DNA of 64,000 nucleotides from Myripristis murdjan. Taxonomy: Eukaryota > Chordata > Actinopteri > Holocentriformes > Holocentridae. The translations under genes and the position numbers were made by a program. Of this stretch, positions 30,038-40,763 are shown one piece after another. Every line of letters begins with the position of its first letter. Within the stretch, counting starts at the first letter, position 1. The DNA lies in the NCBI RefSeq assembly GCF_902150065.1, contig NC_043999.1, positions 28,367,718 through 28,431,717 of the forward strand, given 5' to 3'. The notes below the pieces were generated by a model. That model did not search any database. It saw only the letters and a list, made by a program, of their open reading frames with translations, and was not told where the DNA came from.

Positions 30038-31182
30038 GCCTGGAACATCACTTCACATCCACTCTACATCCCTGCTTTTCCAAGGCTCACTAAGAGTTTC
30101 AGTTATTTCCTTGAGAAGTTTGAATTGTGCACCCACCCCCACACATCTCATCAAGAGTATCATGTGCAATCCCAAGCTAGACAAGATCAGCTATAATGTT
30201 AATGGTGCTCTTCAGAACTTTCACAAGACATGGGATGACCATATTGGATTTGTTAAGCAACTAGATGGACTACAAGTAGAGTGATGGACTACCAGCTGAC
30301 CAGTAACAACTTGGTGAACCCTGGCTGAGTAAGAACAATTCAACGTGCAACTGGACCCCCCATCCCCAATCTTTCCCTTCCTCTATGTGTTCCCTCCTTG
30401 TCTGTCTGTCCGTGTGTCTCTCTTTCCCTTCCTCTATGTGTCCACCAGAGGCATTTACAGCTGCGTTTGATTTGTGGGAGGTGAGCTGTTGGCATGTGGA
30501 AAGGCACTGTCTCAGATGCTTGTCGTGGGATTCACAGTCCGCTTTGATCTGCGTCCCGTATTTACAGCTTTCCCTGGGATCTGGTGGTTCAGTGTTCCAC
30601 TTTGATTCCCCAGGGGTTCCTGTTTTCCGACTGGACCTTAACGCACCACGTGATGCGCAGGGGTCCAGAAGATGCGTTGAGTTAGCCCTGACTGCAGTCT
30701 GCAGATCGAGGAGTGGCTCAACGTGGGTGGAGCTAAGCGTTTGGCTCCGCCCACTTCCTCAACAGCAAGCCACTGGAAGAGGTTGCTAACCCTAACCCTT
30801 ACCTCAATCCTAACCTTAACCTCAACCTTAACCCTTCACCTTACCCTAACCAGATGGCGCCCGGGTGGAGTCAAATGTTTAGCTCCGCCCACATTTAGCC
30901 CAACTCCGACCTGCTAACTGTAGTCACCGCACGGAGTCAAACGTTTAGCTCCGCCCACATTTCGCCCAACCCCGATCTGCGGACTGCAGTCAGGTGCAAC
31001 TGGATGCGTTGGCTAATTGCTTTCTTTTCCTGCAATGATATGACCTGTTAGTCGTTGGCTAGTGGCTGTGCTTTGTGTGCCGTTTGCTGACGTGTGGTTC
31101 AAGTGTGTGGCGGGAGGTCCCAACCGTCCGCGGGAGTGACCTGTCCGGGAGAGGGGCGCTTCCCTCTGAGGGTGTGAGAGTT
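29877..31182. promoter_or_regulatory. U1-U2 divergent spacer
   Basis: Same organisation as the other units, with a CA tract near 29,961-30,038 and a telomere-like tract at about 30,786-30,852. Confidence 0.7.
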
Positions 31183-31370
31183 ATCGCTTCTCGGCCTTTT
31201 GGCTAAGATCAAGTGTAGTATCTGTTCTTATCAGTTTAATATCTGATACGTCCCCTACCCGGGGACCATATATTAAATGGATTTCTGGAACAGGGAGATG
31301 GACTAGGGGCTTGCTCCGTCCACTCCACGCATCGACCCGGTATTGCAGTATCTCCGGGAGCGGTGCACCC
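31183..31370 (+). ncRNA. U2 spliceosomal snRNA
   Basis: 188 nt, matching the other intact U2 copies. This is the last U2 gene before the right edge of the array. Confidence 0.97.
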
Positions 31371-31829
31371 CCTCCCTCACCTTGTGCAATAACAGCTTAC
31401 GCTCGCCCAGCTCTTTCTCCAGCTGCAAACACCCGTCGGCCCATAACTTTGGACGTGCAGCCACTGCCAACGGGACCTGCGGTATGCAGGGCTTACGCTT
31501 TACGTCTCAAGTGCTCCGGCTTGCCCTCAACATCGCATACACAACTCCCAGCGCTCACACACACAGCCAAAAGCTTTGTATGCGATATTTCTCCCCCGAC
31601 TGGCTCTGTCCAATTCAACCGGGGGTTCCACAACCACACGCCGTGGACTGGACAATCAAAAGACAAGACTTCTCCGCATCGTTCCTGATTTTGCGCCGAG
31701 TGGATCCGCAGTCCTTGGCGGGGACAAATAGCTTCGTCGCACTGGCTCCAATTTAAAGACGGACCTGGTATTGTGCTGAAGAGAAATCTCCAGTCATGCA
31801 TGTTCTGACTTGACATACTTGTTTTGACG

Positions 31830-32156
31830 TCTCGGCCTTTTGGCTAAGACTGCGGTCGCCTCTTCTTGGTGGTAAAAATCCTTGCCTTCCTGTGGCATTG
31901 GTTATTACCAGCTCTTGGGAGGAAATTCCGCACATTCCTGTTGGAAAGTATGTCAACTTTCAGAGGCCCAGAGGACTTCTATCCCTGTACTCTGCCGGAC
32001 TAATACCGTGACCGGGCCAAACAAGTGATGTCGTGACTCGATCTCTGCCGGAAGCTCCTCCAGAAAGCCCTAAACTTTACTCCAAAGCTGATTGGCCAGA
32101 AGGCGGGCAGAGGGCGGAGCTAGTTCAGACGGTGAGGAGGACCAATCACAGGCTGA
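31830..32156 (+). mobile_element. Fossil U2-targeted LINE remnant
   Basis: Same 327-bp fossil with the U2 nt 7-26 head. Its presence in the terminal unit shows it is a fixed part of the repeat. Confidence 0.88.
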
Positions 32157-32459
32157 TGCAGGGCTGACCTTCAACAATCCTTTTCAGTGACAAATAGCTT
32201 GATCGCACGGGCTCCGGTTTAAAGATGGAAGTAGGATTGTGCTGAAGAGAAATCTCCAGTCATCCATGTTTCGACTTGTGCGTATGTGACTGGCAGGCAA
32301 ACGCGGTTGATGAAAGGGTTAAGAGAAGAACATAGTCCAAGCGTGTGGAACCATAAGAAATAGAAGGAGAAATATGTAATATAATATACGTATAAGGCTG
32401 TGCATTGGACAAGCCGTGGCATGTGTATTTGTAAGGCTGTTGTCTTTTGACACGCTGAT

Positions 32460-32623
32460 CAGGGGAGAGCGCGGACGCAGTCCCCCACTACCATAAATTA
32501 TGCAGTCGAGGTTCCCACACTTGGGGAATTCGCAGGGGTCAGCACAGCCGGAGTGCAATGGCTGAGCCTCGCCCTGGGTGAACCACCTTCTTGATCATGG
32601 TATCTCCCCTGCCAGGTAAGTAT
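32460..32623 (-). ncRNA. U1 spliceosomal snRNA (array-terminal copy)
   Basis: 164 nt, uninterrupted. It carries two base differences in the stem-loop III region relative to the other units (GAGGTTCCCACACTT on + versus GAGATTCCCACATTT). Its upstream spacer keeps about 190 bp before a transposon insertion at 32,812, so proximal elements remain, but a distal element further out may be displaced. Confidence 0.93.
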
Positions 32624-33438
32624 GAAGTCACTGACACGCCCGCTGGAGCCCCCTTCACACACACACCACTCTGTCTCATGGTGCTCACACTGGCACAGTG
32701 GAACAAACCCCCCCACACACACACACTCTCTCACACGCACACGCACACACACACAGCCTGGAACATCACTTCACATCCACTCTACATCCCTGCTTTTCCA
32801 AGGGTCACTAAGGGCTCTAGTTTCCCGGCGCAGCGCAGGGTGGCGCAGTGAGGCGCACCCCGCGCAGAGCTAGTTTCGACAGGCGCAACGCGTGAGGCGA
32901 ACGGTTTCCAAGTTTCGCAGACGGATCTGCGCCGAGATGGGAGTGGCGGCGCAGCAGGGGGAGGTGTCGACAGATTCATCTTGGCGCAGTGACAGTTTCG
33001 TGTCAAAAGGCTTCGCCGAGGTGCGCCAAAAGCTCGCCTCCTGAAACCACGTCTACTTTCGGCGCAAGGCGCAGCGTGGCTGGCGCAGTGGAAGTTTGGC
33101 TGACAGGCGGGCAGTGCGCACACGTCACCACAACCTCACAGGCAAGTTTCCAGAATGTCAGGCACAGTAACAATGCAATAAATACCCACAGAAAGCACTA
33201 TTCAGTGCTACTATCTCAGTCAGCACATAAACGTATCTCCATATCGACTGTCCCGTCACAACTGATGTCAGATCAAAGGAGATTGGCACCGTTTGGCAGC
33301 GTAATAGAAACCCAACCTGATCACCTGTCAGTCAAACAATGTATCCAGTACGGTGATGTCTTTTTTCCAGTTATGGTGTCTGGCGCTGCCCCTGTTAACT
33401 ACACAGTACTTCTTCCATATAAATTTAAATATTCCACT

Positions 33439-33572
33439 CTGAGTTTTCGTTATCCGGTAATCACCGGACTATGACTGGTAAAATCTGCCAAAGTCCGGGA
33501 ATTTTTAAATGTCCGGTGAAAATATTCACAATTTGAATTTTATTAAAACAGTCAATTTCCACGTCATTTTAT

Positions 33573-33603
<31 letters not shown>

Positions 33604-34167
33604 TAGACTGCGTGATCCCTGTCTCCGGTGTACCAGAGGGAGAGAGAGGTTTTTTTCTGCAGAACCGGATCAAAACAGCGAAGTCGCCTGGGGGAGAACA
33701 AGGTCACAAGACTGATGCGCATTGCAAGTTGCGGAGAGACACTTGAGACTTTTGATTTTAATTCAGCTGCTGAATTAAGTTTTTATTGCATCTATTTGAT
33801 TTCAAGTTGGCAGCACGCCGCGTTATTAAAATAATATGTGCCCGTTTTTTTGTTTGCAAATTGTAGTTGCAATTGTATGCAATGTTCATGTTAAAAGAGC
33901 ACAGGCTTGTGCAATATTTATTTATTTATTTTAGACGTTACGCACGTGAGTCAATTGACGGCAATTTAATTTGATACAGCCTGCTTTTCAATAAAAAGAT
34001 TACGCTATAAATTGACATGCCTTGATATCATTATTATATAGCTTGCATATAATTTTAAGCTCAGTAAATTCAGATAATATTTGACCGGAATTTCAAACAT
34101 TTGTCCGGTAAATTGAAAACCTGCCGGTCACGTTGTCCGGTGCCAATTTTTTCTAACGGAAACCCTG
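33439..34167. mobile_element. Possible nested TIR element in insert A
   Basis: Ends resemble each other in inverted form (GAGTTTTCGTTA at left, TAACGGAAACCCT at right), with repeated CCGGT motifs near both. No clear target duplication. Non-coding. Confidence 0.35.
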
Positions 34168-34170
34168 ATT

Positions 34171-34298
34171 TGCCCTGCGATGGACTGGCGACCTGTCCAG
34201 GGTGTTTCCTTGCCTTCGCCCTGTGAGCGCTGGGATAGGCTCCAGCACCCCCCGCGACCCTAGTGAGGATAAGCGGTTTAGAAGATGAATGAATGAAT
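34171..34298 (+). mobile_element. L2-type LINE 3' end with TGAA tail
   Basis: Contains the widespread fish LINE tail (GATGGACTGGCGACCTGTCC, then GATAAGCGG and (TGAA)n). A 12-bp duplication GAAACCCTGATT flanks it (34,159-34,170 and 34,299-34,310), so it is a severely 5'-truncated insertion into an older element end. Confidence 0.7.
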
Positions 34299-35059
34299 GA
34301 AACCCTGATTCCACACATATAGAAAATGTAAAATGCATCGGTTCCTTGCCAGACACTAGGCGTTTAAAACAGCAAATGTAAAAGCTTTCATGAACCGGAT
34401 TTTGTTTAAATCTCTAGTGTGTTGTTGCATCAGTAAGTGATGGAGTCGAAAGTTGCAAAACAAACATGTAGGCTATTTATATGAATATGGCGAGGATTAT
34501 CCTTTGAGGTAAAAACATTCATTAAAAATGGGGGCTTCACAGTAAAATTTTTATTTGCTCGTAAAAATCAATAACTTTAACAGACGGTGACAGAGCTGGA
34601 AAAAAAGAGATGCGAGGCAGGCAGGTAATGGAAAGACAGGGGACTCAGGAATTTAAGGATAGATGCATGGATGGATGGATGGGTGGTTAGATGGATGGGT
34701 GGACAGATGGATGGCAGGTAGCTCCAGCAACACTGCAGCATCCAAGACTGGCCTCACTGCGTGTGTGATGCGGCTGCTCTCTTCGTCCATGTCAAATGTG
34801 TAGACTACCACTACGCCTTCGCGCAGCGCATTTTAAAGGCGAGGACAGGGGCTCATTTGATTGGTTTAAAGTGAATCGGCTGTGTCAAACCCACTCCACG
34901 CCTTCTCTCCTCCCTTGCGCCGGTAGGAGGAACGGCGCAGTAGATGCGCCAAGGCGCACGGCGTGCCAAACTTGCAAAATCCACTTGGCCACACCCAGGT
35001 GGCGCAGCGCAGCTGCGCTGCGCCCGCGCCTCGCCAGGTCTGCGAAACTAGAGCCCTAA

Positions 35060-35681
35060 GAGTGCATTTACACTGCCAATGTAATGTGACCCAATTCCGA
35101 TTTTTTGCTCTTATGTGGCACAGATCGGATATGCTCGCTGACAGTGTAATCAGGAAAAAGACGCATGCATTCGGATATTTTGAGATCGGATACAGGCCTC
35201 ATTCATATGTGGAAATAAATCAGATATGTATTGGATATGTGCCAATGCGACCGCCGTGTAAACAGGCTGATCAGATTTTCTTACACGTTGCGTCTCTAAC
35301 GTCATCAAATCTGCGACCAATTAGCTTATTTTGTCGCATAAATAGTGAACACGCGGTAAACGACAGACTGAACATGGAGGCTAACCTGCAGAGAAAGATG
35401 AGAGATGCGGAGGAAAATTCGGCACAGTGGTCAGTCGAAGAGGTCAGATGTCTTCTCAGTCTTTGGGGAGAGGAGAAAATTCAGGAGAAAATAAAAGGGA
35501 CCTACACAAATAAAGCCGTGTTCCAAGGCATGCGCGATGTTTCAGATGTTGTAAGCAAGTGTAATCGCGTGAATCAGATATGGGTCACTTGATAAAATAC
35601 GTGTAACCGCACAGGAAAAAAAAATCAGATTCAGGCAGCAAATCCGATCTGGGCATCAAGACTTGCAATGTAAATGCACTG
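35060..35681. mobile_element. Insert B: Harbinger-like TIR element with SANT-like fragment
   Basis: 622 bp with inverted ends AGTGCATTTACACTGC / AGTGCATTTACATTGC and flanking TAA. Its left TAA is also the right TAA of insert A. It carries a short coding fragment resembling a Myb/SANT-like domain. Confidence 0.6.
35374..35592 (+). CDS. Myb/SANT-like domain fragment in insert B
   Basis: 72 codons (MEANLQRKMRDAEENSAQWS...). The W-S-x-E-E-V...LLSLWGEEKIQ pattern resembles the trihelix/SANT-like domain of Harbinger-associated Myb-like proteins and related host genes. It is only a first exon or fragment, with no partner transposase nearby. Function unproven. Confidence 0.4.
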   Translation: MEANLQRKMRDAEENSAQWSVEEVRCLLSLWGEEKIQEKIKGTYTNKAVFQGMRDVSDVVSKCNRVNQIWVT

Positions 35682-35733
35682 TAAGAGTTTCAATTATTTC
35701 CTTGAGAAGTTTGAATTGTGCACCCACCCACAC

Positions 35734-35872
35734 CAGAGTACATGAGCGGTGCGGAGCTGGAGCGAGCGAGGAGTGGTGCGTCGTTATTTAACGCGGTGCG
35801 GTGGTGCGGGTTTCTTTATTGCCGTTCCATCGCTCCGGTGCGGAGCGAGTGGTGAATTACCCCTGCTCCCTG

Positions 35873-35917
<45 letters not shown>

Positions 35918-37189
35918 TCTTGCAAGTTTTGTAAGCGCTTTTTATCATCCACTTCAAACTGCCAAGTTGCTAGAAATCTATAAACTTAGCTGCCTGATCC
36001 TGAATGCTAGGCTTAGTGTTTCTCTGCCAGAGCTATCTGTCAAGAAGAAAGCCACCATACCATCTATAGATATTGATCCACAACAGAGCAAGAGTGGACG
36101 TTATTCTTTTCAATAACTTGAACATCTAATGTTAGACAATTGAAACTTACCTGACTGTTCTGTTTGGCCAATAGGTGGTAATGCCATCCAAAAGCTTTAT
36201 AATCCACTGTCAAGTCAGCAATTGTGTTCCGAGTCTGTAACGCTAGGCTACTATATAAATTTACTATGTCAATTTTGTTTTCCCTCCTCATACTCTTCCA
36301 GTATAACACGCTGCTCATCCGCCGTGAAACACGCTGTGTGTTTTTCCTTGTTGCTCATGTTTGTGATTGGTCTGCTGCCTCAGACTCCGCCCCTTATACG
36401 TGCGCGTTCACGGCTCTTGATGAGGCAAACCTGGATGACTGAGCGAGTTGATAACCAGCGTCGTGATACCGGTTATCCCCGATCACCATGATCTCCATTA
36501 ATGTAGCCGGATAGGTCTGAGAGATCCAGGGAAAACTGAGCTTGCTTCGTGATACAGGCATCAGCTGTACTGCTACCGGTAGTCCTAGCTAAGCTAGCTA
36601 ATAAGTTGGGTGATTCAGGACTTCTCTCATAAGCGCTGGAGCTCGATGACTGAGTCAAGGTTTGTTTTATTAGTAGTGGACTGGACTGGACACAGCAATC
36701 CCGGATTATTAGTTAGACTTTTGTTTGTTAGCACCGAGGCGGGGACCTCGCAGAGCACAGATCACAGACACATCACAGATTCACCTGCGGAACAGGTAAG
36801 TTATGTGTTGTCATGCTAACGTTATCCGATGGTCTTGTTGGAATACCGGTAACTGTTAGCCTTATTGTAACCATGGTAACGTTAGCTAACGTTAACGTAG
36901 ACGTCACTTGTTTTATGTTGTTTTGCAGCTTGTGTGGGCGGGCTAAGTTAGCTATGGGTTAGCCTATTTTTGACTGCCTGTTCACCTATTGTACTGTAAC
37001 CCAGAATCATCATTAATAGTAATATGAGCGGAGCGATTGCGGAGCAGTATTTACAGGAATTGGGGTGAGCGATTCGGTGCGAGGTGCGGGCCACAGGGGT
37101 GGTTGGAGCGGGGCGGTGCGAGCGAATTGCCGTTACTGCGTGAGTTTGGTGCGACTATTTCTTCCGCTCCGAACCGCTCACGTACTCTG
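35734..37189. mobile_element. Insert C: hAT-like non-autonomous element
   Basis: 1,456 bp with inverted ends CAGAGTACATGAGCGG / CAGAGTACGTGAGCGG and a perfect 8-bp duplication ACCCACAC, both typical of hAT. It contains a TA microsatellite near 35,874-35,913. No transposase visible. Confidence 0.8.
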
Positions 37190-37252
37190 ACCCACACACA
37201 TCTCATCAAGAGTATCATGTGCAATCTCAAGCTAGACAAGATCAGGTATAAT

Positions 37253-38045
37253 AGTTGGGTTTCCATCCACCTATTTTTATTCGCATTTTCAGAAATTGCG
37301 AAAAAAAAAAAAAAAAAACTTGGATGGAAACGCCAGAAATTTGAAAAACAGCCGAAAATTCGAAAAAAAGTTTTTATGCTTGGAGGGGGTGGATTTCTCA
37401 GCGTATCGATAAAAGAAAATGCGACTTTTTGCCGTGGAAACAGGTTTTGTGAATAAACGATGACTGGACCGGATTCACTTCTACGCTACAGTCTTATTAT
37501 TATTATTATTATTAGTCACTTATTTACGGTGGCCGAGAACCGCCATTGCTGCAAATAAAAAAAAACGATGCAAATAAAAAAACACTGCAAATAAAAAAGA
37601 AAAACGCTGCGTTGCAAATAAAAAAAAGCAACGGTCTCTGCAAATAAAAAAAAAACCCGCTTTATTTGCAACACAGCGTTTTCCTTTTTTATTTGCAGCG
37701 TTTTTTTTAATTTGTAGCGATGGCGGTTCTCGGCCACCATACTTATTCCTTATTTAGGACGGTTCGGTACGAAGTTAGCGCTGCCAAAATAGTAAGCAGA
37801 CTTCTCCCAAGAGCCGACAAGTTCAGCAGGAATCTGTCCCTGATCAGCTGTTGAGTGTCAGCTGAGTGTTTGTTGTTGTTCAGTCGACACACAGATGCTA
37901 TCTTATGACATCATCTCACAGCGCACTCTCCTCTCAATAATCGCAAAGCAAAACTAATGGAAACAGGCCTAAATTCACATTTTCTTTTGCGCATTTTGAC
38001 AAAATTCGCTCAAAAATTTTGATATATTTGGATGGAAACCCAGCT
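37253..38045. mobile_element. Insert D: TIR element (copy 1 of 2)
   Basis: Bounded by AGTTGGGTTTCCATCCA and its near-perfect inverse. The same family recurs at 39,813-40,470. The flanks suggest a 3-bp duplication (AAT/AGT here, AGT/AGT at the second copy). Superfamily not assigned. It holds the smaller element at 37,525-37,741. Confidence 0.65.
37525..37741. mobile_element. Insert E: palindromic mini-element inside D
   Basis: 217 bp, nearly all inverted repeat, with ends TATGGTGGCCGAGAACCGCC-like and interior GCAAATAAAAAA repeats. Flanked by CTTATT on both sides, and absent from the second D copy, which proves insertion. It could fold into a long hairpin. Confidence 0.65.
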
Positions 38046-38514
38046 AGTGTTAATGGTGCTCTTCAGAACTTTCACAAGACATGGGATGACCTTATTGGAT
38101 TTGTTAAGCAACTAGATGGACTACAAGTAGAGTGATGGACTACCAGCTGACCAGTAACAACTTGGTGAACCCTGGCTGAGTAAGAACAATTCAACGTGCA
38201 ACTGGACCCCCCATCCCCAATCTTTCCCTTCCTCTATGTGTTCCCTCCTTGTCTGTCTGTCCGTGTGTCTCTCTTTCCCTTCCTCTATGTGTTCCCTCCT
38301 TGTCTGTCTGTCCATGTGTCTCTTGCCTGTCTTTCACTTATATCTTTTTTTTTTTTTTTTTTTTAATTATTATTATTTCAGTTTCATTTCATTCCTCTGT
38401 TGTTGTTTTTTTCCTTCTCATGTATGGTTATTTTTCATATTATATTCTACTTGCACTGTTTTGGAATAGTTTGATTCTTTATAATCTTGGTAATATCATT
38501 GTTATTATTGTAGG

Positions 38515-38679
38515 CTACGCATTCACTCGGTCAGCAATTTTCTGCCACCACTCCTCTCTCATCTTATTTGTGGCCACAGTGTTGCTCTTAGCATTAATTT
38601 TATTTTTAAAATGTTCATAGCTTTCCATGAGGACAAGCTGCTCCTCTTGCATGAAATATGCAGCCCGTGAACGGTCCAT
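38515..38679 (-). CDS. Myb/SANT-like domain exon-like fragment
   Basis: From MDRSRAAYFMQEEQLVLMES to IADRVNA, about 54 codons. It resembles the N-terminal Myb/SANT-like domain of Harbinger-type Myb proteins (EEWWQKIADRVN). It ends at a possible splice donor (AATGC/GTAGCC). No following exon identified; probably a transposon relic. Confidence 0.4.
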   Translation of the reverse strand: MDRSRAAYFMQEEQLVLMESYEHFKNKINAKSNTVATNKMREEWWQKIADRVNA

Positions 38680-39436
38680 TTTTCGCGGAAGTAGAATCAT
38701 ATGAGGCCAAAACGCCCCCTTTTCTGTGAATGCACACAGAGCACAAAGCTGACAGCCGGACTTAACAAACCTTGATGAGAACCACCGTCGTGATACCACT
38801 TAACTTTGACTGGAGCTTTAAGTATTGTTGAGCCTGATAGTGAACACAAAGCCTGGGGTTGTTGAGCCTCCTTTGTAGTACAGCCCTCAGCACTGCTTCA
38901 ACAGCAAACACTGATGACCCTCTGACAACACAGCTGGCAGCAGCCATTGTTTCACTCCATAGTTTTCTGGTGGTCTTCTGGCAGCTGAGTGGTGTTTGGA
39001 CCAGAGGGCCTTATGGGCTACTTAGTCTTAAAGCCAAAATGCACATGTGCTGAAAGGCACGTATTAAAACAGCCAAAATGCTGTTACCTTCCATGTACAA
39101 ACCCACATTAGAAAACACTTCAACCACATTACCGTCATGGTTGTTAATTTCTTGTGTTTTTGGATGTTTTGGTTGGACTCTTGTTTCTGTTTTCCTGTGT
39201 GTTTTGGTGTGTTTCCTTTGCCTGGTTCCAATAAGGCCAAACAAAAAAAATACCTTGGGCTCCGGTTCCTTGTCATTTAAGGGCATGAGTAGGTAGGGAA
39301 TTTATTGTATTCTATTTTTTATTTTAGTAGTGTTATTACTAGCAGAGGGAGGTGTCTCTGGCTCGCATCGCAGTGCTAGGTACCTGAAGTCGAATACACC
39401 CATCACGCCCACCACCATAGAGCCAAGCTCCACAGG

Positions 39437-39481
39437 GCAGCAGGCAAACATGACGGATCCCCCGTCATGTTTGCCTGCTGC
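39437..39481. repeat. Perfect 20-bp inverted repeat (hairpin)
   Basis: Two 20-bp arms (39,437-39,456 and 39,462-39,481) separated by 5 bp are exactly complementary. The flanks do not continue the pairing. No associated gene. Confidence 0.8.
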
Positions 39482-39734
39482 ACTTGCAAATCTACAACGG
39501 CACTGTTTCACCTCTTTCACTACATCTGCAAAGTCGGATTATTTTCACTGGTAGTTTGCGAGGACAAATCACACACACCGTGCAGAAGTCCATTCTTTCC
39601 AGCCAGTGCTGTCGGTGGCACGTGATTCCATGAAGTTATTTTCCGAAGTTACGCGAGAACATCACAAATAAGGCGAGTGCAACATACATCAAAATAAAAG
39701 CCCTGCTGGTCTAAGTGGTTTCACCTGCGTCTAG

Positions 39735-40763
39735 TTAGTCTTGTTTGCCCCTCCCAGTGCCACACCTGCCCTGAGTCTGCCAGTTATCCTTGTTGTCCTG
39801 AGCGCTGCCAGTAGCTGGGTTTCCATCCACCTATTTTTATTCGCATTTTCAGAAATTGCGAGAAAAAAAAAACTGGAAACGCCAGAAATTCGAAAAACGG
39901 CCGAAAATTCGCAAAAAGTTTTTACACTTGGAGGGGGTGGATTTCTCAGCATATCGAAAAAAGAAAATGCGACTTTTTGCTGTGGAAACAGGTTTTGCGA
40001 ATAAACGATGATTGGACCGGATACCACGTCAAACTTCTACGCTACAGTCTTATTATTAGTTATTATTATTATTATTATTAGTCTCTTATTCCTTATTTAG
40101 GATGGGTTGGTACGAAGTTAGCGCTGCCAAAATAGTACACCAGACTTCTCCCAAGAGCCGACAAGTTCAGCAGGAATCTGTCCATGATCAGCTGTTGAGT
40201 GTCAGCTGAGTGTTTGGCTGTGTCCGAAATCACTCACTCACTCACTACTCCCTACTCCCTCTATAGGGAATTCAATGTTGTTCAGTGTTGTTGTTGTTGT
40301 TGTTGTTCAGTGGACACAGACGCTATCTTATGACGTCATCTCACGGCACACTCTCCTCTCAATAATCGCAAAACAAAACTAATGGAAACAGGCATAAATT
40401 CGCATTTTCTTTTGCGCATTTTGACAAAATTCGCTCAAAAATTTCGATATATTTGGATGGAAACCCAGCTAGTGTTTCCCTCAGCCGATCCTCTGTGTTC
40501 TGTCTTGTGCTCCAGAACCTTCCCCAGGTGTGTCTTGTTAGCATATTAGTTCTTGTGTATTTAAGTCCTGTGTTCAGTTCTGTTCCTGGTCCAGTCATTG
40601 TCTTTGCCGCCATATGTGCTTCCAGTGTTTCCCTACCTTTACTCCTAGTGCTCCTCAAGTTCTTTCTGTTACTTTGTAGTTTTTCTGTTAATAAACAGTT
40701 TTTCTTCTCTGCAACCTGCTCCTGCGTTTGGGTCCAACCAACCTCCTCACATGAAACATTACA
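39735..40763 (+). mobile_element. Possible solo-LTR-like fossil, interrupted by TIR element
   Basis: The left edge is uncertain. The right part has an AATAAA followed by a C/T-rich stretch and TTTGGGTCC, the layout seen in fish Ty3/Gypsy-type LTRs. It is interrupted by the D-family element at 39,813-40,470. No internal coding region. Old and broken. Confidence 0.35.
39813..40470. mobile_element. D-family TIR element (copy 2)
   Basis: 658 bp with ends AGCTGGGTTTCCATCCA and the exact inverse, flanked by AGT on both sides. Alignable with insert D at 37,253 outside the nested E element. Non-coding. Confidence 0.7.

Larger units (their letters stand above)
32812..35056. mobile_element. Insert A: Harbinger-like TIR element, composite
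   Basis: 2,245 bp bounded by inverted GGGCTCTAGTTTC and a TAA duplication (32,809-32,811 and 35,057-35,059), as in PIF/Harbinger elements. No transposase is visible. It contains other repeats: a hAT-like element, a long poly(A) at 33,578-33,603, an L2-type tail and a GGAT-type microsatellite near 34,668-34,715. A related right end occurs at about 47,930-48,107. Confidence 0.65.
1..38290. repeat. Tandem U1-U2 snRNA gene array
   Basis: The region is built of repeated units holding one U2 gene (+) and one U1 gene (-). The uninterrupted period is 2,751 bp (U2 starts at 20,561 and 23,312). Longer spacings (7,008 to 20,561 and 23,312 to 31,183) are explained by retrotransposon insertions of 5.1 to 5.6 kb. 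The left end lies outside the window. The right end is near 38,290, where similarity to the U1-U2 spacer stops inside a CT-rich stretch. Units are nearly identical, as expected for a homogenised snRNA array. Confidence 0.95.
32624..38290. other. Broken terminal U1-U2 spacer
   Basis: Fragments of the normal spacer are recognisable at 32,624-32,811, 35,682-35,733, 37,190-37,252 and 38,049-38,290, separated by inserted DNA transposons. Similarity ends in the CT-rich stretch before 38,300, which is locally duplicated. No further U2 gene follows. Confidence 0.85.

Noticed and set aside
33509-33834. Frames with Lys runs near 33.6 kb
   Set aside because: Produced by a poly(A) tract within an inserted repeat.
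1-38290. CRISPR array, prophage or bacterial operon
   Set aside because: The spaced repetition is a vertebrate snRNA gene array; there are no short direct repeats with unique spacers and no bacterial genes.
37253-40470. Reading the region between the two D-family copies as one large transposon
   Set aside because: Each copy has its own inverted ends and flanks, and the sequence between includes array spacer and other repeats.
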